Both the position numbers and the translations under genes were made by a program. Of a stretch of 54,959 nt of DNA, positions 8,643-16,968 are shown piece by piece. The notes beneath the pieces were generated by a model. The model was not told the origin of the DNA and ran no database searches. It worked only from the letters and a program-made list of their open reading frames with translations. The stretch lies in the NCBI GenBank assembly GCA_903884455.1, contig CAISEW010000015.1:1-54959 (forward strand), given 5' to 3'. Position 1 is the stretch's first letter. Every line of letters starts with the position of its first letter. This stretch comes from an uncultured Chloroflexota bacterium (GTDB lineage Bacteria; Chloroflexota; Dehalococcoidia; GIF9; AB-539-J10).

Positions 8643-9644
8643 TTAACTCCGCCTTCGCAAGAGCCTCCTATACACTGCCAGACTAATAAAGAAAGGAACA
8701 AAGTCATAAACGACTCGGAAAAGGACCGAAACCAGGACCCCTTGTGCGAAGGGTACACCAAACAGTGCATATATGCCAGCCATGGAAGCTTCCTGTACGC
8801 CGAGGCCTCCAGGCACCATAGAAAGGTTCCCCGCAGAAATACCAATGACGAAGCCCGTCACGAGGACCCCAAAGCCTAGTGGATTCCCAATAGCAGCAAA
8901 ACAAAACCAGAGTGAGACCAAAGTGAATACTAGATTAGCTAACATTGATCCCAGCGGTAGGGCTAGTGCCAACGGGTGGCTCCGTATTTTGGCCGCACCA
9001 AGTGTCAGGGTGGCATCGAAGTCACTCAGAAAAGATGTGCTGGTTCTATGCTTAAAGAGGTGCCATAGTCTGTTCAAGATTCGTAGCACTAGCGATCTTA
9101 TCGGGCTAACAAAAACAATAGCGGTGGCAACAATGATGGCTAAAATGAGCATTACTATAGCAAATCTGAGACCTGTGGCAACGCCTTCGCCCAGCTGGTG
9201 GTTGGCAATAAGATAAATGAGACCTATCGGAAGCAAACCGAGCAGTGTTACAATATAGAGATAGGTATGAGAAATTGATGCAGCAAGTATATTACCCGAA
9301 GGCCTTCCCTGTCGCTGCATCACCACAAGGCGCAGCGAATGCGCCGCGGCACCACCAAGACCTGTAACATTGGCTAGTGCGGTGGACACAAAGCCTATCT
9401 CGAGGAGTTCTCGCCATACCATACCGATGTCGAAGACTCTGTTTACCGTCACGAAACTGTAGCTCAAGCACAGGTAAGAAAGGGCAGTGAATAGCAGTGC
9501 AACAAGTGTTAATCCCCAGTCCGCCTTGTCCACTAATTGGCTAACTGCGTTCCAGTCAAGGGCGACTAATAGGATAGCCAGCAGCACAAATGCGACCACG
9601 GTCACAGTGATAATTCTCTGCTGACGGGATTGGCCCAGCTTCAT
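8643..9644 (-). CDS. YbhN/UPF0104-type integral membrane protein (LPG-synthase TM / flippase-like)
   Basis: 333 residues with about eight hydrophobic helices. Family-type segments: GLTLVALLFTALSYLCLSYS, FVSTALANVTGLGGAAAHSLR, FVIGISAGNLSMVPGGLGVQEASM (the conserved PGGLGxxE region) and a terminal FVPFFISLAVYRRLLRRRS. The family resembles the transmembrane half of lysylphosphatidylglycerol synthase; proposed roles are lipid flipping or lipid modification, and the substrate here is unknown. No soluble aminoacyl-transfer domain follows. It is a stand-alone gene; ATG 9644 has only a weak ribosome-binding site. Confidence 0.82.
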   Translation of the reverse strand: MKLGQSRQQRIITVTVVAFVLLAILLVALDWNAVSQLVDKADWGLTLVALLFTALSYLCLSYSFVTVNRVFDIGMVWRELLEIGFVSTALANVTGLGGAAAHSLRLVVMQRQGRPSGNILAASISHTYLYIVTLLGLLPIGLIYLIANHQLGEGVATGLRFAIVMLILAIIVATAIVFVSPIRSLVLRILNRLWHLFKHRTSTSFLSDFDATLTLGAAKIRSHPLALALPLGSMLANLVFTLVSLWFCFAAIGNPLGFGVLVTGFVIGISAGNLSMVPGGLGVQEASMAGIYALFGVPFAQGVLVSVLFRVVYDFVPFFISLAVYRRLLRRRS

Positions 9645-9830
9645 AATTTGTGCTCCGTAGCCTCAATGTCTACCATGGCAGCAGAATGGCTTCCCTCTAC
9701 TTCATAATGGCAATAGCGGCTCACATTTTCTACTATGATAGTAACATATGTAGCATCTTTAGCAAATAAGACGCCCGACTGTAACTCTAGCGTTTGGGCA
9801 AGTCGAGACAAACACCGCTATAATTGGATG

Positions 9831-9917
9831 TGGTGGGGAAGGGGGGACTCGAACCCCCACGCCTTTTAAAGCACATGATCCTAAGTCATGCTCGTCTGCC
9901 AATTCCGACACTTCCCC
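9831..9917 (-). tRNA. tRNA-Leu (UAG anticodon)
   Basis: The minus strand folds as a class II tRNA: acceptor GGGGAAG / CTTCCCC, anticodon loop CTTAGGA giving UAG, a long variable arm, and T arm GGTTCGAGTCC. The 3' CCA is encoded (bases 9831-9833), unlike the four other tRNAs in this window. Confidence 0.95.
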
Positions 9918-10090
9918 GATAGGAAATCACCTAATACAATAACATTTTATGGGACTCGCCTCAAGCTATCGCCATTCTGGCATTGAGCACCGCAAGCCGA
10001 TGCCGTCTGTTCAATAGGGAATAAAAATATATACGCAAAATTAATTTTGTGGTAAGATAGACAATAAACTCTTCGAGGTAGTTTGAGACT

Positions 10091-10339
10091 ATGAGTATAC
10101 AGGCAGGAGAACTAAAAAGCATGGCCGAGAAAGTCCTATCCATCCTGGGCGTTACAGACTATTCCGAGTTGCAGCTTACATACGCACTAAAGGCTGAGGG
10201 AAAATGGAAAGTAACCTTTGCGTATGAACCTTATCATCGTGCTTTTAGCAGCGGTGTTATTAGAAAGATAGGATCTTTTGCGGTTGATGTGAAAAGTGGA
10301 GAGATTGAAGGGATGTGGTTGGATAGATCATGGAAGTGA
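10091..10339 (+). CDS. small hypothetical protein, 82 aa
   Basis: MSIQAGELKSMAEKVLSIL start with GAGGTAG about 10 nt upstream. The pattern of an N-terminal helix, then GKWKVTFAYEP and FAVDVKSGEIEGMWLDRSW (beta hairpins ending in a DxxSGEIxG turn), resembles small PepSY- or GvpO-like alpha/beta folds, but I do not recognise the family firmly. No signal peptide or membrane segment. It stands alone between tRNA-Leu and a repeat. Confidence 0.6.
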   Translation: MSIQAGELKSMAEKVLSILGVTDYSELQLTYALKAEGKWKVTFAYEPYHRAFSSGVIRKIGSFAVDVKSGEIEGMWLDRSWK

Positions 10340-10439
10340 CTAGAAATATTAGGGTCTAGATGACCGTTGCCATCGCCCTGTCAGTTTCAAAATGAGGTTC
10401 TAACCCCTTTCAGACTCTTGAATAAACCTCAGCAAATTC

Positions 10440-10489
10440 CAAGGACACCACGCCAATCGGGCCTACTATAAATTAAGCCCGTTATTGTC
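10440..10489 (+). repeat. interspersed repeat, copy A
   Basis: Most diverged of three copies; the others are at 12958-13004 and 16284-16330. Shared: GGACACCA, GCCAAT, GGCCTACTA and TATTGTC/TATTATGTC. This copy also has a CGGGC / GCCCG inverted repeat absent from the other two. Its right end touches the stop codon of the zinc-finger gene. Confidence 0.6.
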
Positions 10490-10745
10490 ACCTACAGGAT
10501 GTAGGTGGTTCCCTCCAGCCTGTTCCATGGCAATTTTTGCACTGCACCCAACGTGGGGCGAATTCCCCTATGTTCTTTTTTCCACTACCATGACAAATTG
10601 GGCAAGTTCCATAGCTGCTGGGGACACGGACTTTGCCAAACCCTGTGCATACAGGGCATGGCTGGTAACTTGCCGCGGATTCGCCAACATTTATTCGTCC
10701 GCTACCATCGCAATATCCACAACGCCTGTTGACCAGATCAACCAT
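10488..10745 (-). CDS. DnaJ-type cysteine-rich zinc-finger protein, 85 aa
   Basis: Four CxxCxGxG-like modules (CGYCDGSG, CPVCTGFG, CPICHGSG, CKNCHGTG) in 85 residues, the arrangement of the zinc-binding domain of DnaJ, but without J domain or C-terminal substrate domain. AGGAGG is 6 nt before ATG 10745. Expected to bind two zinc ions; stand-alone forms have been linked to chaperone or assembly roles. Partner and function here are unknown. Confidence 0.8.
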   Translation of the reverse strand: MVDLVNRRCGYCDGSGRINVGESAASYQPCPVCTGFGKVRVPSSYGTCPICHGSGKKNIGEFAPRWVQCKNCHGTGWREPPTSCR

Positions 10746-11128
10746 TTTAAACCTCCTGCGTTATCGTATTATAATTTTGGCTCATCTTGCTTCTTATTCA
10801 TTGGGCTCCTCTCCGCATTATACCACTTGCTAAGTCAGCGGAATCTGAGAGGCGATATCGGCCTAGCAGGGCCCAAAGCCTTTTGCCAGCTGACCACTAT
10901 CTTGCCAAAGATATAGGAGAGTTCATCGAGGGTTAATGGAGAGTTCACGGAGGGTTCATTGCGGTAATGGTAGCATATAACCGCACCGTAGCGAGGTTTC
11001 CTCTGCTATTGTGTTCAATCCTCAACCTCCTTTACCCGTGGGGGTCCCGGTTAGCTCAGCCGAGACCCCCAGCCTTACGGTAAAACACGCTGCGAGAGGC
11101 AGAAGTATGTTCCAGAATTGATTCCCTC
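10746..11128. other. intergenic region with tandem repeat and hairpin
   Basis: Upstream of the zinc-finger gene and downstream of the carboxyltransferase gene (both minus strand). Contains two adjacent imperfect 22-nt units beginning GGAGAGTTCA (10916-10937, 10938-10959) and a stem-loop at 11040-11070. On the minus strand a GGAGG-preceded TTG could start a 20-codon peptide ending near 10958; I see nothing to support it further. Confidence 0.4.
11040..11070 (-). terminator. probable hairpin terminator after the carboxyltransferase gene
   Basis: Inverted repeat GGGGGTC / GACCCCC extended inward by CGG / CCG after one mismatch. It lies about 60 bp beyond the stop of the minus-strand carboxyltransferase. 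No clear U-tract follows, so the termination role is tentative. Confidence 0.45.
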
Positions 11129-12766
11129 TCACCAGGTATCAACAAAATCATGACCTGTTCTCTCGGCGCGTTCGGCAGGAACGGCTCTCAAGCCCTCCAT
11201 AATCCATCTGCGTGTATCCGCCGGGTCGATAACCGCGTCGATTTCGAGGTAAGAGGCCATATTGATGGCTTTCCCTCTCTCATATAACGAGGCAAGCAGT
11301 TTCTCGTAGAGCGCTTCGCGTTCCTGCGAGTCTTTCACTGCCTCAAGTTCTTTCCTGAAACCAGCCCTGACAAAGCCCTCCAATCCCATCCCGCCAAATT
11401 CTCCGGTCGGCCAGGCAACCGCAAAAAAAGGCTCGTGGAAGCCCCCCTTCGCCATAGCCTGCGCTCCCAGTCCGTATCCCCTGCGCAAAAAAACTGTAAA
11501 GAAAGGTACCGTTAAATGCGAGCCGACCACAAACATACGGCAAATGTGGCGAACCTGAGCGCGGTGTTCAATCTCCGGCCCCACCATGAATCCCGGAGTA
11601 TCGACCAGAGACACCATGGGCAAACCATGCGCATTGCAAAGCTGCATGAGGCGTGCTGCCTTGTCCGCGCCTTCCGCTTCAATGGCCCCGGCCTGGTGTT
11701 TGCAGTTATTGGCTATAACACCAAAAGGCTTGCCCTCGATGCGTATAAGACCCGTAATCATCTCCCGGCCGAATTTGGGTCTTAGCTCAAGGAATGAGTC
11801 TGTATCGGCTATCGTTTTTATGATAGCCCGCACGTCATAAACGTATCTTCGCTGCTCCGGAATCATGTTGCGAAGAAGGCACTGGTCGGCTGCCTCCCAT
11901 TGGGAAATCGCTCCCTGGAAATAGGAAAGATATTTCTTGGCGACTGCGACCGCTTCTGCATCGTCAGCCACGGCAATGTCGACAACGCCATTTTTCGTTT
12001 GCACATCCATAGGCCCAATATCCTCTGGCTTGAAAACCCCGAGTCCCCCGCCTTCGATCATAACCGGGCCGGCCATCCCGATGTTGGCATTTTGGGCGGC
12101 AATAATTACATCGCAACATCCCAGCAAGACAGCATTGCCGGCAAAACATCGGCCCGATACGATGCCCACAACCGGAACTTTCCCGCTCAGTTTGGCAAAC
12201 ATGGCAAAGGTCGCTATGTCTAGACCCGCCACACAGACGCCATCCGCATCGACGTCACCCGGCCTCCCACCGCCACCCTCCGCAAAAAGGACCACGGGCA
12301 GACGCTGCTCGTGAGCCAATCTCAACATGCGGTCCTTTTTCTTGTGACCAAAAAATCCCTGGGTACCGGCCAGGACCGTATAATCGTAGGCTATTATCAT
12401 GCAGCGGGCCTTGTCTTCCCCGAACAACGATCCGTTGACCTGTCCGATGCCTGCAATCACCCCATCGGCCGGGGTTTTGCTCATTAGGTCTTCCATGGTT
12501 CGACGTTGGCGCTGGGCGGCGACCGCCAGGGCACCGTATTCGATAAAGTGCCCGTCGCAGAGATCTTTTATGTTTTCACGAATCGTGCGCTGGCCTGTCT
12601 CTCGCCGTCGCGCCACCGCCTCGGGGCGTTGCTTGTCAAGGCCCCGAGAATGTCTCTCTATCACCTCTTTGAGATCAGCGCGCATCGGCTCCTCATCAAC
12701 TTGTCTATCCTTCGACTTAGAGTCCTTTCCTGCCTCCACTTTGTCTTTGTTCTTAGATTTCTTCAT
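11129..12766 (-). CDS. acyl-CoA carboxylase carboxyltransferase subunit (propionyl/methylmalonyl-CoA type)
   Basis: 545 residues. A lysine-rich N-terminal tail of about 30 residues precedes the carboxyltransferase fold: ARRRETGQRTIRENIKDLCD, VIAYDYTVLAGTQGFFGHKK-type N half, GRCFAGNAVLLGCCDVIIA oxyanion/acyl-CoA region, and a C half with FGVIANN, VDTPGFMVGPEIEHR and YGLGAQAM. Start chosen at ATG 12766, with GGAGG 9 nt upstream; longer frames to 12916 are unlikely. The enzyme transfers CO2 from carboxybiotin to or from an acyl-CoA. No biotin carboxylase, biotin carrier or decarboxylase membrane subunit is nearby, so its complex must be encoded elsewhere. Confidence 0.9.
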   Translation of the reverse strand: MKKSKNKDKVEAGKDSKSKDRQVDEEPMRADLKEVIERHSRGLDKQRPEAVARRRETGQRTIRENIKDLCDGHFIEYGALAVAAQRQRRTMEDLMSKTPADGVIAGIGQVNGSLFGEDKARCMIIAYDYTVLAGTQGFFGHKKKDRMLRLAHEQRLPVVLFAEGGGGRPGDVDADGVCVAGLDIATFAMFAKLSGKVPVVGIVSGRCFAGNAVLLGCCDVIIAAQNANIGMAGPVMIEGGGLGVFKPEDIGPMDVQTKNGVVDIAVADDAEAVAVAKKYLSYFQGAISQWEAADQCLLRNMIPEQRRYVYDVRAIIKTIADTDSFLELRPKFGREMITGLIRIEGKPFGVIANNCKHQAGAIEAEGADKAARLMQLCNAHGLPMVSLVDTPGFMVGPEIEHRAQVRHICRMFVVGSHLTVPFFTVFLRRGYGLGAQAMAKGGFHEPFFAVAWPTGEFGGMGLEGFVRAGFRKELEAVKDSQEREALYEKLLASLYERGKAINMASYLEIDAVIDPADTRRWIMEGLRAVPAERAERTGHDFVDTW

Positions 12767-12957
12767 GTGTGGCATCCTCCTCCATGTCGTAACTATAGTT
12801 GTGTTAGCCAAAAGAATTATAACAGGGGCAGAGAAATTGTTCCGCCTGTCCCGCAGTAAAGCTAATCTTTCCAGAAAGCCGGTAAGAAGTCTCCTGGATG
12901 ACATCCGGCATATCATTCATATGTCTTCTGAGCGGTACCGGGATGTCCTGAATCCGT

Positions 12958-13004
12958 CAGGGACACCATGCCAATTAGGCCTACTACAAATTAGGTATTA
13001 TGTC
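12958..13004 (+). repeat. interspersed repeat, copy B (left flank of accessory cassette)
   Basis: 47 bp, 43/47 identical to copy C at 16284-16330 with no gaps. Includes the 8-bp palindrome TAGGCCTA. Lies between the carboxyltransferase start and the YaaC-like gene. Confidence 0.8.
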
Positions 13005-13089
13005 CGCAGAATGCCCAAGGCGTGATAGAATATTCGCGGAGAATACTTAGGTACATGAAGTTGTGTAGATTTCCCATTCACAGAAGAAC

Positions 13090-14106
13090 ATGAGCGACGC
13101 GGTTTATATTAATAGTGAAAACTCTGCTAAAGATCAATGGAAGTTGCTAGCTCAGTATGCTTATTCAACAAATATTGTAAGGTACTTGCATCAGCATGGA
13201 TTCGCGGATTCTGAAAGGCTTGTTGAATACATTGCCGGTTGTTTTAGACAGAGCGAAGCGTATTTCATCGCAGCAGAGGGCTCCCCGATAGACATTTCTC
13301 CACTTCTTCAGTATTATGGTGCAGTTACTTTGCTCGCCGGCGCATCTGCGCTGACCCGAGGTGGTCAACTCCCTATCAAAGAACACGGAATGTCGCTATA
13401 TGCCTCGAACATCAAGCGAATCGCAGATACTCAAGTAATACCAAGAAGAAATGGAGCTCTTCAGCAATTCGCTGGCATATTCTCACCTGGCTGTCTGTTT
13501 GTAAATGGTGAGCCGTGGACAATGGAGGAAATCTTGGGCTCTATTCCAGACCTTAAACAAGATTTTGAAAACTGTTATGAGGCAGCTATTCCGTATACCA
13601 TTCCGATCGAAATAGTCAAGAGAGACCGTGGTTCACTTGAACGTATCGCAAAAAAGGAACTAACAAGATATGAATCACCAGAAGACGCACTCGGAAATAT
13701 AGAACATTTACCTGATTCTTATCTCACCCCTGAAAATACGAGTCAATATATCATATTACATCGGAAAATTAAGTCGCCTGAAATCGGTGCTTATTCACTC
13801 TTCAACCAGAAACATTTGCAGATAGCTCACTCAAAAAAGGGACAAAAGTTAACGCCAAGTCAAATCATTAACATGTTTATGGGGATGTTTTCGGTAGGTT
13901 TCCTATCGAGATATCATCCTGAATTTTGGAATCCTTTTGTGAGAAGTGATGAGACAGGAGAATTGCTGCTCATTGAGAAGTTCATAGCTGTGTGTCAGCG
14001 TTATTTCCCGAATCTTGTTTTAAATGAGATACTGAAATCGCGCATTCAATTCGTAAATAAAACAAAGGGTATATTGGACTTTTCCACTAAGAGGGAAATG
14101 CTATGA
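13090..14106 (+). CDS. YaaC-like protein, 338 aa
   Basis: Pattern recalls the YaaC family: early YAYSTNIVRYLHQHG, then SEAYFIAAEGSPIDISPLLQYYG at about 55-77 (family form: PLSIxPVLxYYG), KEHGMS near 98-102, and a C-terminal MGMFSVGFLSRYHPEFW block followed by IEKFIAVCQRYFPNLVLNEIL. YaaC proteins have no established biochemical role. No membrane segment or signal peptide. The stop overlaps the next start by 4 bp (ATGA), so the two are coupled. The AT-rich sequence and flanking repeats suggest an accessory origin. Confidence 0.72.
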   Translation: MSDAVYINSENSAKDQWKLLAQYAYSTNIVRYLHQHGFADSERLVEYIAGCFRQSEAYFIAAEGSPIDISPLLQYYGAVTLLAGASALTRGGQLPIKEHGMSLYASNIKRIADTQVIPRRNGALQQFAGIFSPGCLFVNGEPWTMEEILGSIPDLKQDFENCYEAAIPYTIPIEIVKRDRGSLERIAKKELTRYESPEDALGNIEHLPDSYLTPENTSQYIILHRKIKSPEIGAYSLFNQKHLQIAHSKKGQKLTPSQIINMFMGMFSVGFLSRYHPEFWNPFVRSDETGELLLIEKFIAVCQRYFPNLVLNEILKSRIQFVNKTKGILDFSTKREML

Positions 14107-15089
14107 GTGTACGATCTGATGCTTACAGTACCTGTAAGTATGTGTGGAGTTCACCGTCCAGAGAGCGTTTAAAATCAGTTATCGGAAAGTTACAAGCTTC
14201 AGAGTTTGGATATCTTGCTCGCGGGCAGCATGCGCAGATACTGAGTTTCTTGGTTGTTGACCAGAAAAAAACTGAGCTCGAAAAGAAGCTGCAACCACTC
14301 CATATTGTCCCTCTTGAGGATGAAGACCGGATACTTTTATCCAAAGTCCATAAGCAGCTTGTTCAATTGAATATGGCATGTATTGCTCCGCTGTCTGCTG
14401 AACTACCACAATGCGTTAAAGCCGTTGACCCTTATCGTAAATTTAAATATGAGCTCCCCGAAGTTCCAGACGGAGATATTCTCTCTGAAGAAGTCTTCAC
14501 TAAGATGACGACTAGTTTTCTTGAACATCCTGCAATCAAAGTTTTTCTTCAGAGTCTACAATCGGCCAGAATCAAAATGACAGAAGATAATTATATTGAG
14601 GCGGTATCAATATTCTATGAGACCCTCATTAAGGCTGGCGTTAATGATGCTCCAAAGGACATCATTAACATCATGTTGGGCCAAGGCAAAAACTCACTGC
14701 AACGAACGATTGCTCGCCATATTACTGCTTTAACCTGCATACGGGCATCGCTTTCTGTTCTCGACCAACTTCTCTATCAGGCGATATTAAGTAACAAGCT
14801 GCCAGTATTAGATGAAAACAACATCATCGACATTGGACAAATGAGTAATAATCTCGTGGGCAATGGCCTCTCTTTGTTATACCAACCAGGTAAGCAATTA
14901 TTCATGGCTAATATTTGTGACATTGTATTAATCAGGAGTGAGAATCTTTATTTACCGCTTGGTCAGTTATGGCAAGTGGAGGCAGTACATCGTGAGTATT
15001 CGCAGGAGTACGGATCTTATGAAGAACTTGCTCTCAGAGAGATTGATGAAAATCTGAATCCTTTCGGCCACCTACTTGAGCCTATGTAG
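14103..15089 (+). CDS. hypothetical protein, 328 aa, coupled to the YaaC-like gene
   Basis: Not recognised. Predicted mostly helical and cytoplasmic: QHAQILSFLVVDQKKTELEKKL near 43-64, an Ile/Leu-rich middle (EAVSIFYETLIKAGVNDAPKDI), and TIARHITALTCIRASLSVLDQLLYQ near 205-230. No nucleotide-binding loop, zinc site or transmembrane segment seen. Translation start overlaps the YaaC-like stop (ATGA). A partner role with the YaaC-like protein is inferred from coupling only. Confidence 0.7.
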   Translation: MSVRSDAYSTCKYVWSSPSRERLKSVIGKLQASEFGYLARGQHAQILSFLVVDQKKTELEKKLQPLHIVPLEDEDRILLSKVHKQLVQLNMACIAPLSAELPQCVKAVDPYRKFKYELPEVPDGDILSEEVFTKMTTSFLEHPAIKVFLQSLQSARIKMTEDNYIEAVSIFYETLIKAGVNDAPKDIINIMLGQGKNSLQRTIARHITALTCIRASLSVLDQLLYQAILSNKLPVLDENNIIDIGQMSNNLVGNGLSLLYQPGKQLFMANICDIVLIRSENLYLPLGQLWQVEAVHREYSQEYGSYEELALREIDENLNPFGHLLEPM

Positions 15090-15120
15090 TATTAGCCACC
15101 TTGTAATTTCAACTGAAACC

Positions 15121-15208
15121 ATTGCACATTCCTGACATTGGTGCAATCTGATTAGCAGTCTCTTGTAGGTACCTCCTTCACCCCGTAATCGTACTACAAT
15201 GCTATAAT
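15121..15208 (+). promoter_or_regulatory. inverted repeat and possible promoter before the third cassette gene
   Basis: Perfect 7-bp inverted repeat ATTGCAC / GTGCAAT (15121-15147, 13-nt loop), which could be a terminator stem or operator, followed by a consensus -10 TATAAT at 15203-15208. I do not see a good -35 at the right distance. It implies that the third gene can be transcribed separately. Confidence 0.35.
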
Positions 15209-15258
15209 CATGATTAAGCCATTAAGAACATAGCAAGAGGTAAGAGAGAGGACGTCTA

Positions 15259-16173
15259 GTGTCAGAGAAGAACTTCAATGAAAATGAATCTCTACGGAGA
15301 GTGCAATACCTTGGAGCATCAGGGTACACCCGTGAATGCCTTGTCGCTATTGATGCTATCTTAAACAGCGGGTGCCTACCCAGGAAGGCGATCATCGTGT
15401 CCATGTTCCCGCGCGGAAATAATCGCAGACAAGACCACTTATTCGCATTTGTAGACTGGGATTATTTCCCCGTTACTGTGGTACCCAGTGGTTTTGCCAG
15501 CGGATACTCAGGAGAAGGCCCAAGAGGATTCTCACTGGCAATATGCCTAATTAGGGAGAAAGGAATCCCAATTTTGGGGATTGACGTGGACGATGTGAAC
15601 TTTAGAAGAATCGACCGTGGTAATGTCAAATACTCGGATGATCCGCTTTTCAAAGATATTCTTCTCAAATGTGAGGAGTATTCATGGCCTTGGCCAGGGT
15701 GGACTATCGAGGATCATGAGCAGATGCTCGAAAGAGGTCTATTGTGGCAAGAGTGCTACTGGAGACAGCCTCAAACAGATCAAATTACGAGGGCTATTTC
15801 AGAAATCGACATTAAATTTCCTACAATCGGGAAGAAACTAAGATTGGCTAGAAGGAAAGTTGATGAATCACAAAGCAGCGAAGAACTCCAACAGGTTGGG
15901 ATCCTTATTAGGGATGCGTGGATTGAGTTTTCTAAGGATCTTTGTTCATCGCTTCCTGTTGATACTACAGATGTAGAAAAGGATAAGGTAGTTAAACGGT
16001 TAAAGAAGCTGAAGCTAGAAGATGAACTATACGATTCTTGCCGGGCATCCTTTAATTTGAGTCTCAAGGTGCAGCATGACCGCCAAATAAGAAGGGACGA
16101 GGCCGAATTGTGCCTGCTACAATCAGTGTTCTCGATGTATACACTAATTCATCATAAACTAGTAAACCCATGA
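15259..16173 (+). CDS. hypothetical protein, 304 aa, with Abi/HEPN-like helical C-terminal domain
   Basis: Starts at GTG 15259. The N-terminal part (about 1-130) has an alpha/beta look with VVPSGFASGYSGEGPRGFSL and REKGIPILGIDVDD; family not recognised. The C-terminal part (about 185-304) matches in pattern a helical domain found at the end of some abortive-infection-like proteins: KLRLARRKVDESQSSEELQQVG, IRDAWIEFSKDL, a variable linker, then SLKVQHDRQIRRDEAELCL. No R-x4-6-H HEPN nuclease motif is evident. A defence role is a hypothesis from this domain and its setting. Confidence 0.62.
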   Translation: MSEKNFNENESLRRVQYLGASGYTRECLVAIDAILNSGCLPRKAIIVSMFPRGNNRRQDHLFAFVDWDYFPVTVVPSGFASGYSGEGPRGFSLAICLIREKGIPILGIDVDDVNFRRIDRGNVKYSDDPLFKDILLKCEEYSWPWPGWTIEDHEQMLERGLLWQECYWRQPQTDQITRAISEIDIKFPTIGKKLRLARRKVDESQSSEELQQVGILIRDAWIEFSKDLCSSLPVDTTDVEKDKVVKRLKKLKLEDELYDSCRASFNLSLKVQHDRQIRRDEAELCLLQSVFSMYTLIHHKLVNP

Positions 16174-16283
16174 ATTGGTGGCCTATGATAGAGGATCTTG
16201 TGTATCCGGATCGCCTAGTCTCGACGTAAAGCAACAAGTTAAATATGCTGACAAGTATCTTTAATTCCAGTAGGGGGGATTTC

Positions 16284-16330
16284 CAGGGACACTACACCAA
16301 TTAGGCCTACTACAAATCAGGTATTATGTC
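16284..16330 (+). repeat. interspersed repeat, copy C (right flank of accessory cassette)
   Basis: 47 bp, same orientation as copy B and 43/47 identical, located 110 bp after the third cassette gene and 64 bp before dtd. The similarity fades on both sides. Confidence 0.8.
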
Positions 16331-16393
16331 GCCCGAATACACAAGCGGAAATAAATTTGGGAAGGTGGCATAATTATAACAAGCTAAATCAGG

Positions 16394-16852
16394 ATGAAAG
16401 CATTAGTGCAGCGGGTTTCCAGAGCCTCAGTGAGCGTGAATGACAACATAGTAGGCAAGATTGGCCGGGGGCTGGTGGTTTTTCTGGGCGTGGCTCAGGG
16501 TGATTCGAGGGAGGACGCTAGCTATCTGGCAAACAAAGTGGTTAACCTGCGTATTTTTGCTGACGAGTCAAGCAAGTTTTCTCTCTCGGCGCTGGATACA
16601 AGAGGAGATATCTTAGTAGTAAGCCAGTTTACCCTTCTGGCTGATTCACGCAAGGGGAGACGACCCGACTTCACCGCGGCCGCCCCGCCGGACCTGGCTA
16701 AGGAATTATATGAGTTTTTTGTGGAGCAAGTCCACGCCACAGGGCTCAAGGTGGAAACGGGGCTTTTTCAGGAGCATATGCTGGTGGAAATCCACAACGA
16801 CGGGCCGGTCACAATACTATTGGAAAGTAAGAGCACACCAAAGTCAAAATGA
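16394..16852 (+). CDS. dtd: D-aminoacyl-tRNA deacylase
   Basis: 152 residues, normal length. Starts MKALVQRVSRASVSV; carries the two active-site motifs of the DTD family, SQFTLLAD near 76-83 and the NDGPVTILLES block near 135-145. Hydrolyses D-amino acids (and mischarged glycine) from tRNA in the cytoplasm. Only a short AGG precedes ATG 16394. Placed just after repeat copy C, so it marks the return to core genome. Confidence 0.95.
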   Translation: MKALVQRVSRASVSVNDNIVGKIGRGLVVFLGVAQGDSREDASYLANKVVNLRIFADESSKFSLSALDTRGDILVVSQFTLLADSRKGRRPDFTAAAPPDLAKELYEFFVEQVHATGLKVETGLFQEHMLVEIHNDGPVTILLESKSTPKSK

Positions 16853-16900
16853 AAAATGCAAAGAGCAAAATGACAGAGCAAAAATCAAAAGTCTAAATGC
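16838..16900 (+). repeat. A-rich low-complexity tract with short AAAATG/CAAAA units
   Basis: Immediately after dtd: repeated AAAATGA, GCAAA and CAAAA words. It begins inside the last codons of dtd. No coding or structural role seen. Confidence 0.4.
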
Positions 16901-16968
16901 GAGTGAACGTGTTTATGATCATGAGATGCGTTCTATTTGGAATCAATATCATAACGCTCCAATGCGTC

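Noticed and set aside
8510-8845. 111-codon minus-strand frame overlapping the YbhN-like gene
   Set aside because: It overlaps the conserved membrane protein in another frame and has no recognisable pattern.
10916-10959. Tandem 22-nt repeats as a CRISPR-like array
   Set aside because: Only two adjacent imperfect units without spacers; no cas genes in the window.
12767-12916. Longer N-terminus for the carboxyltransferase
   Set aside because: The added residues are unlike the family and the good ribosome-binding site is just before ATG 12766.
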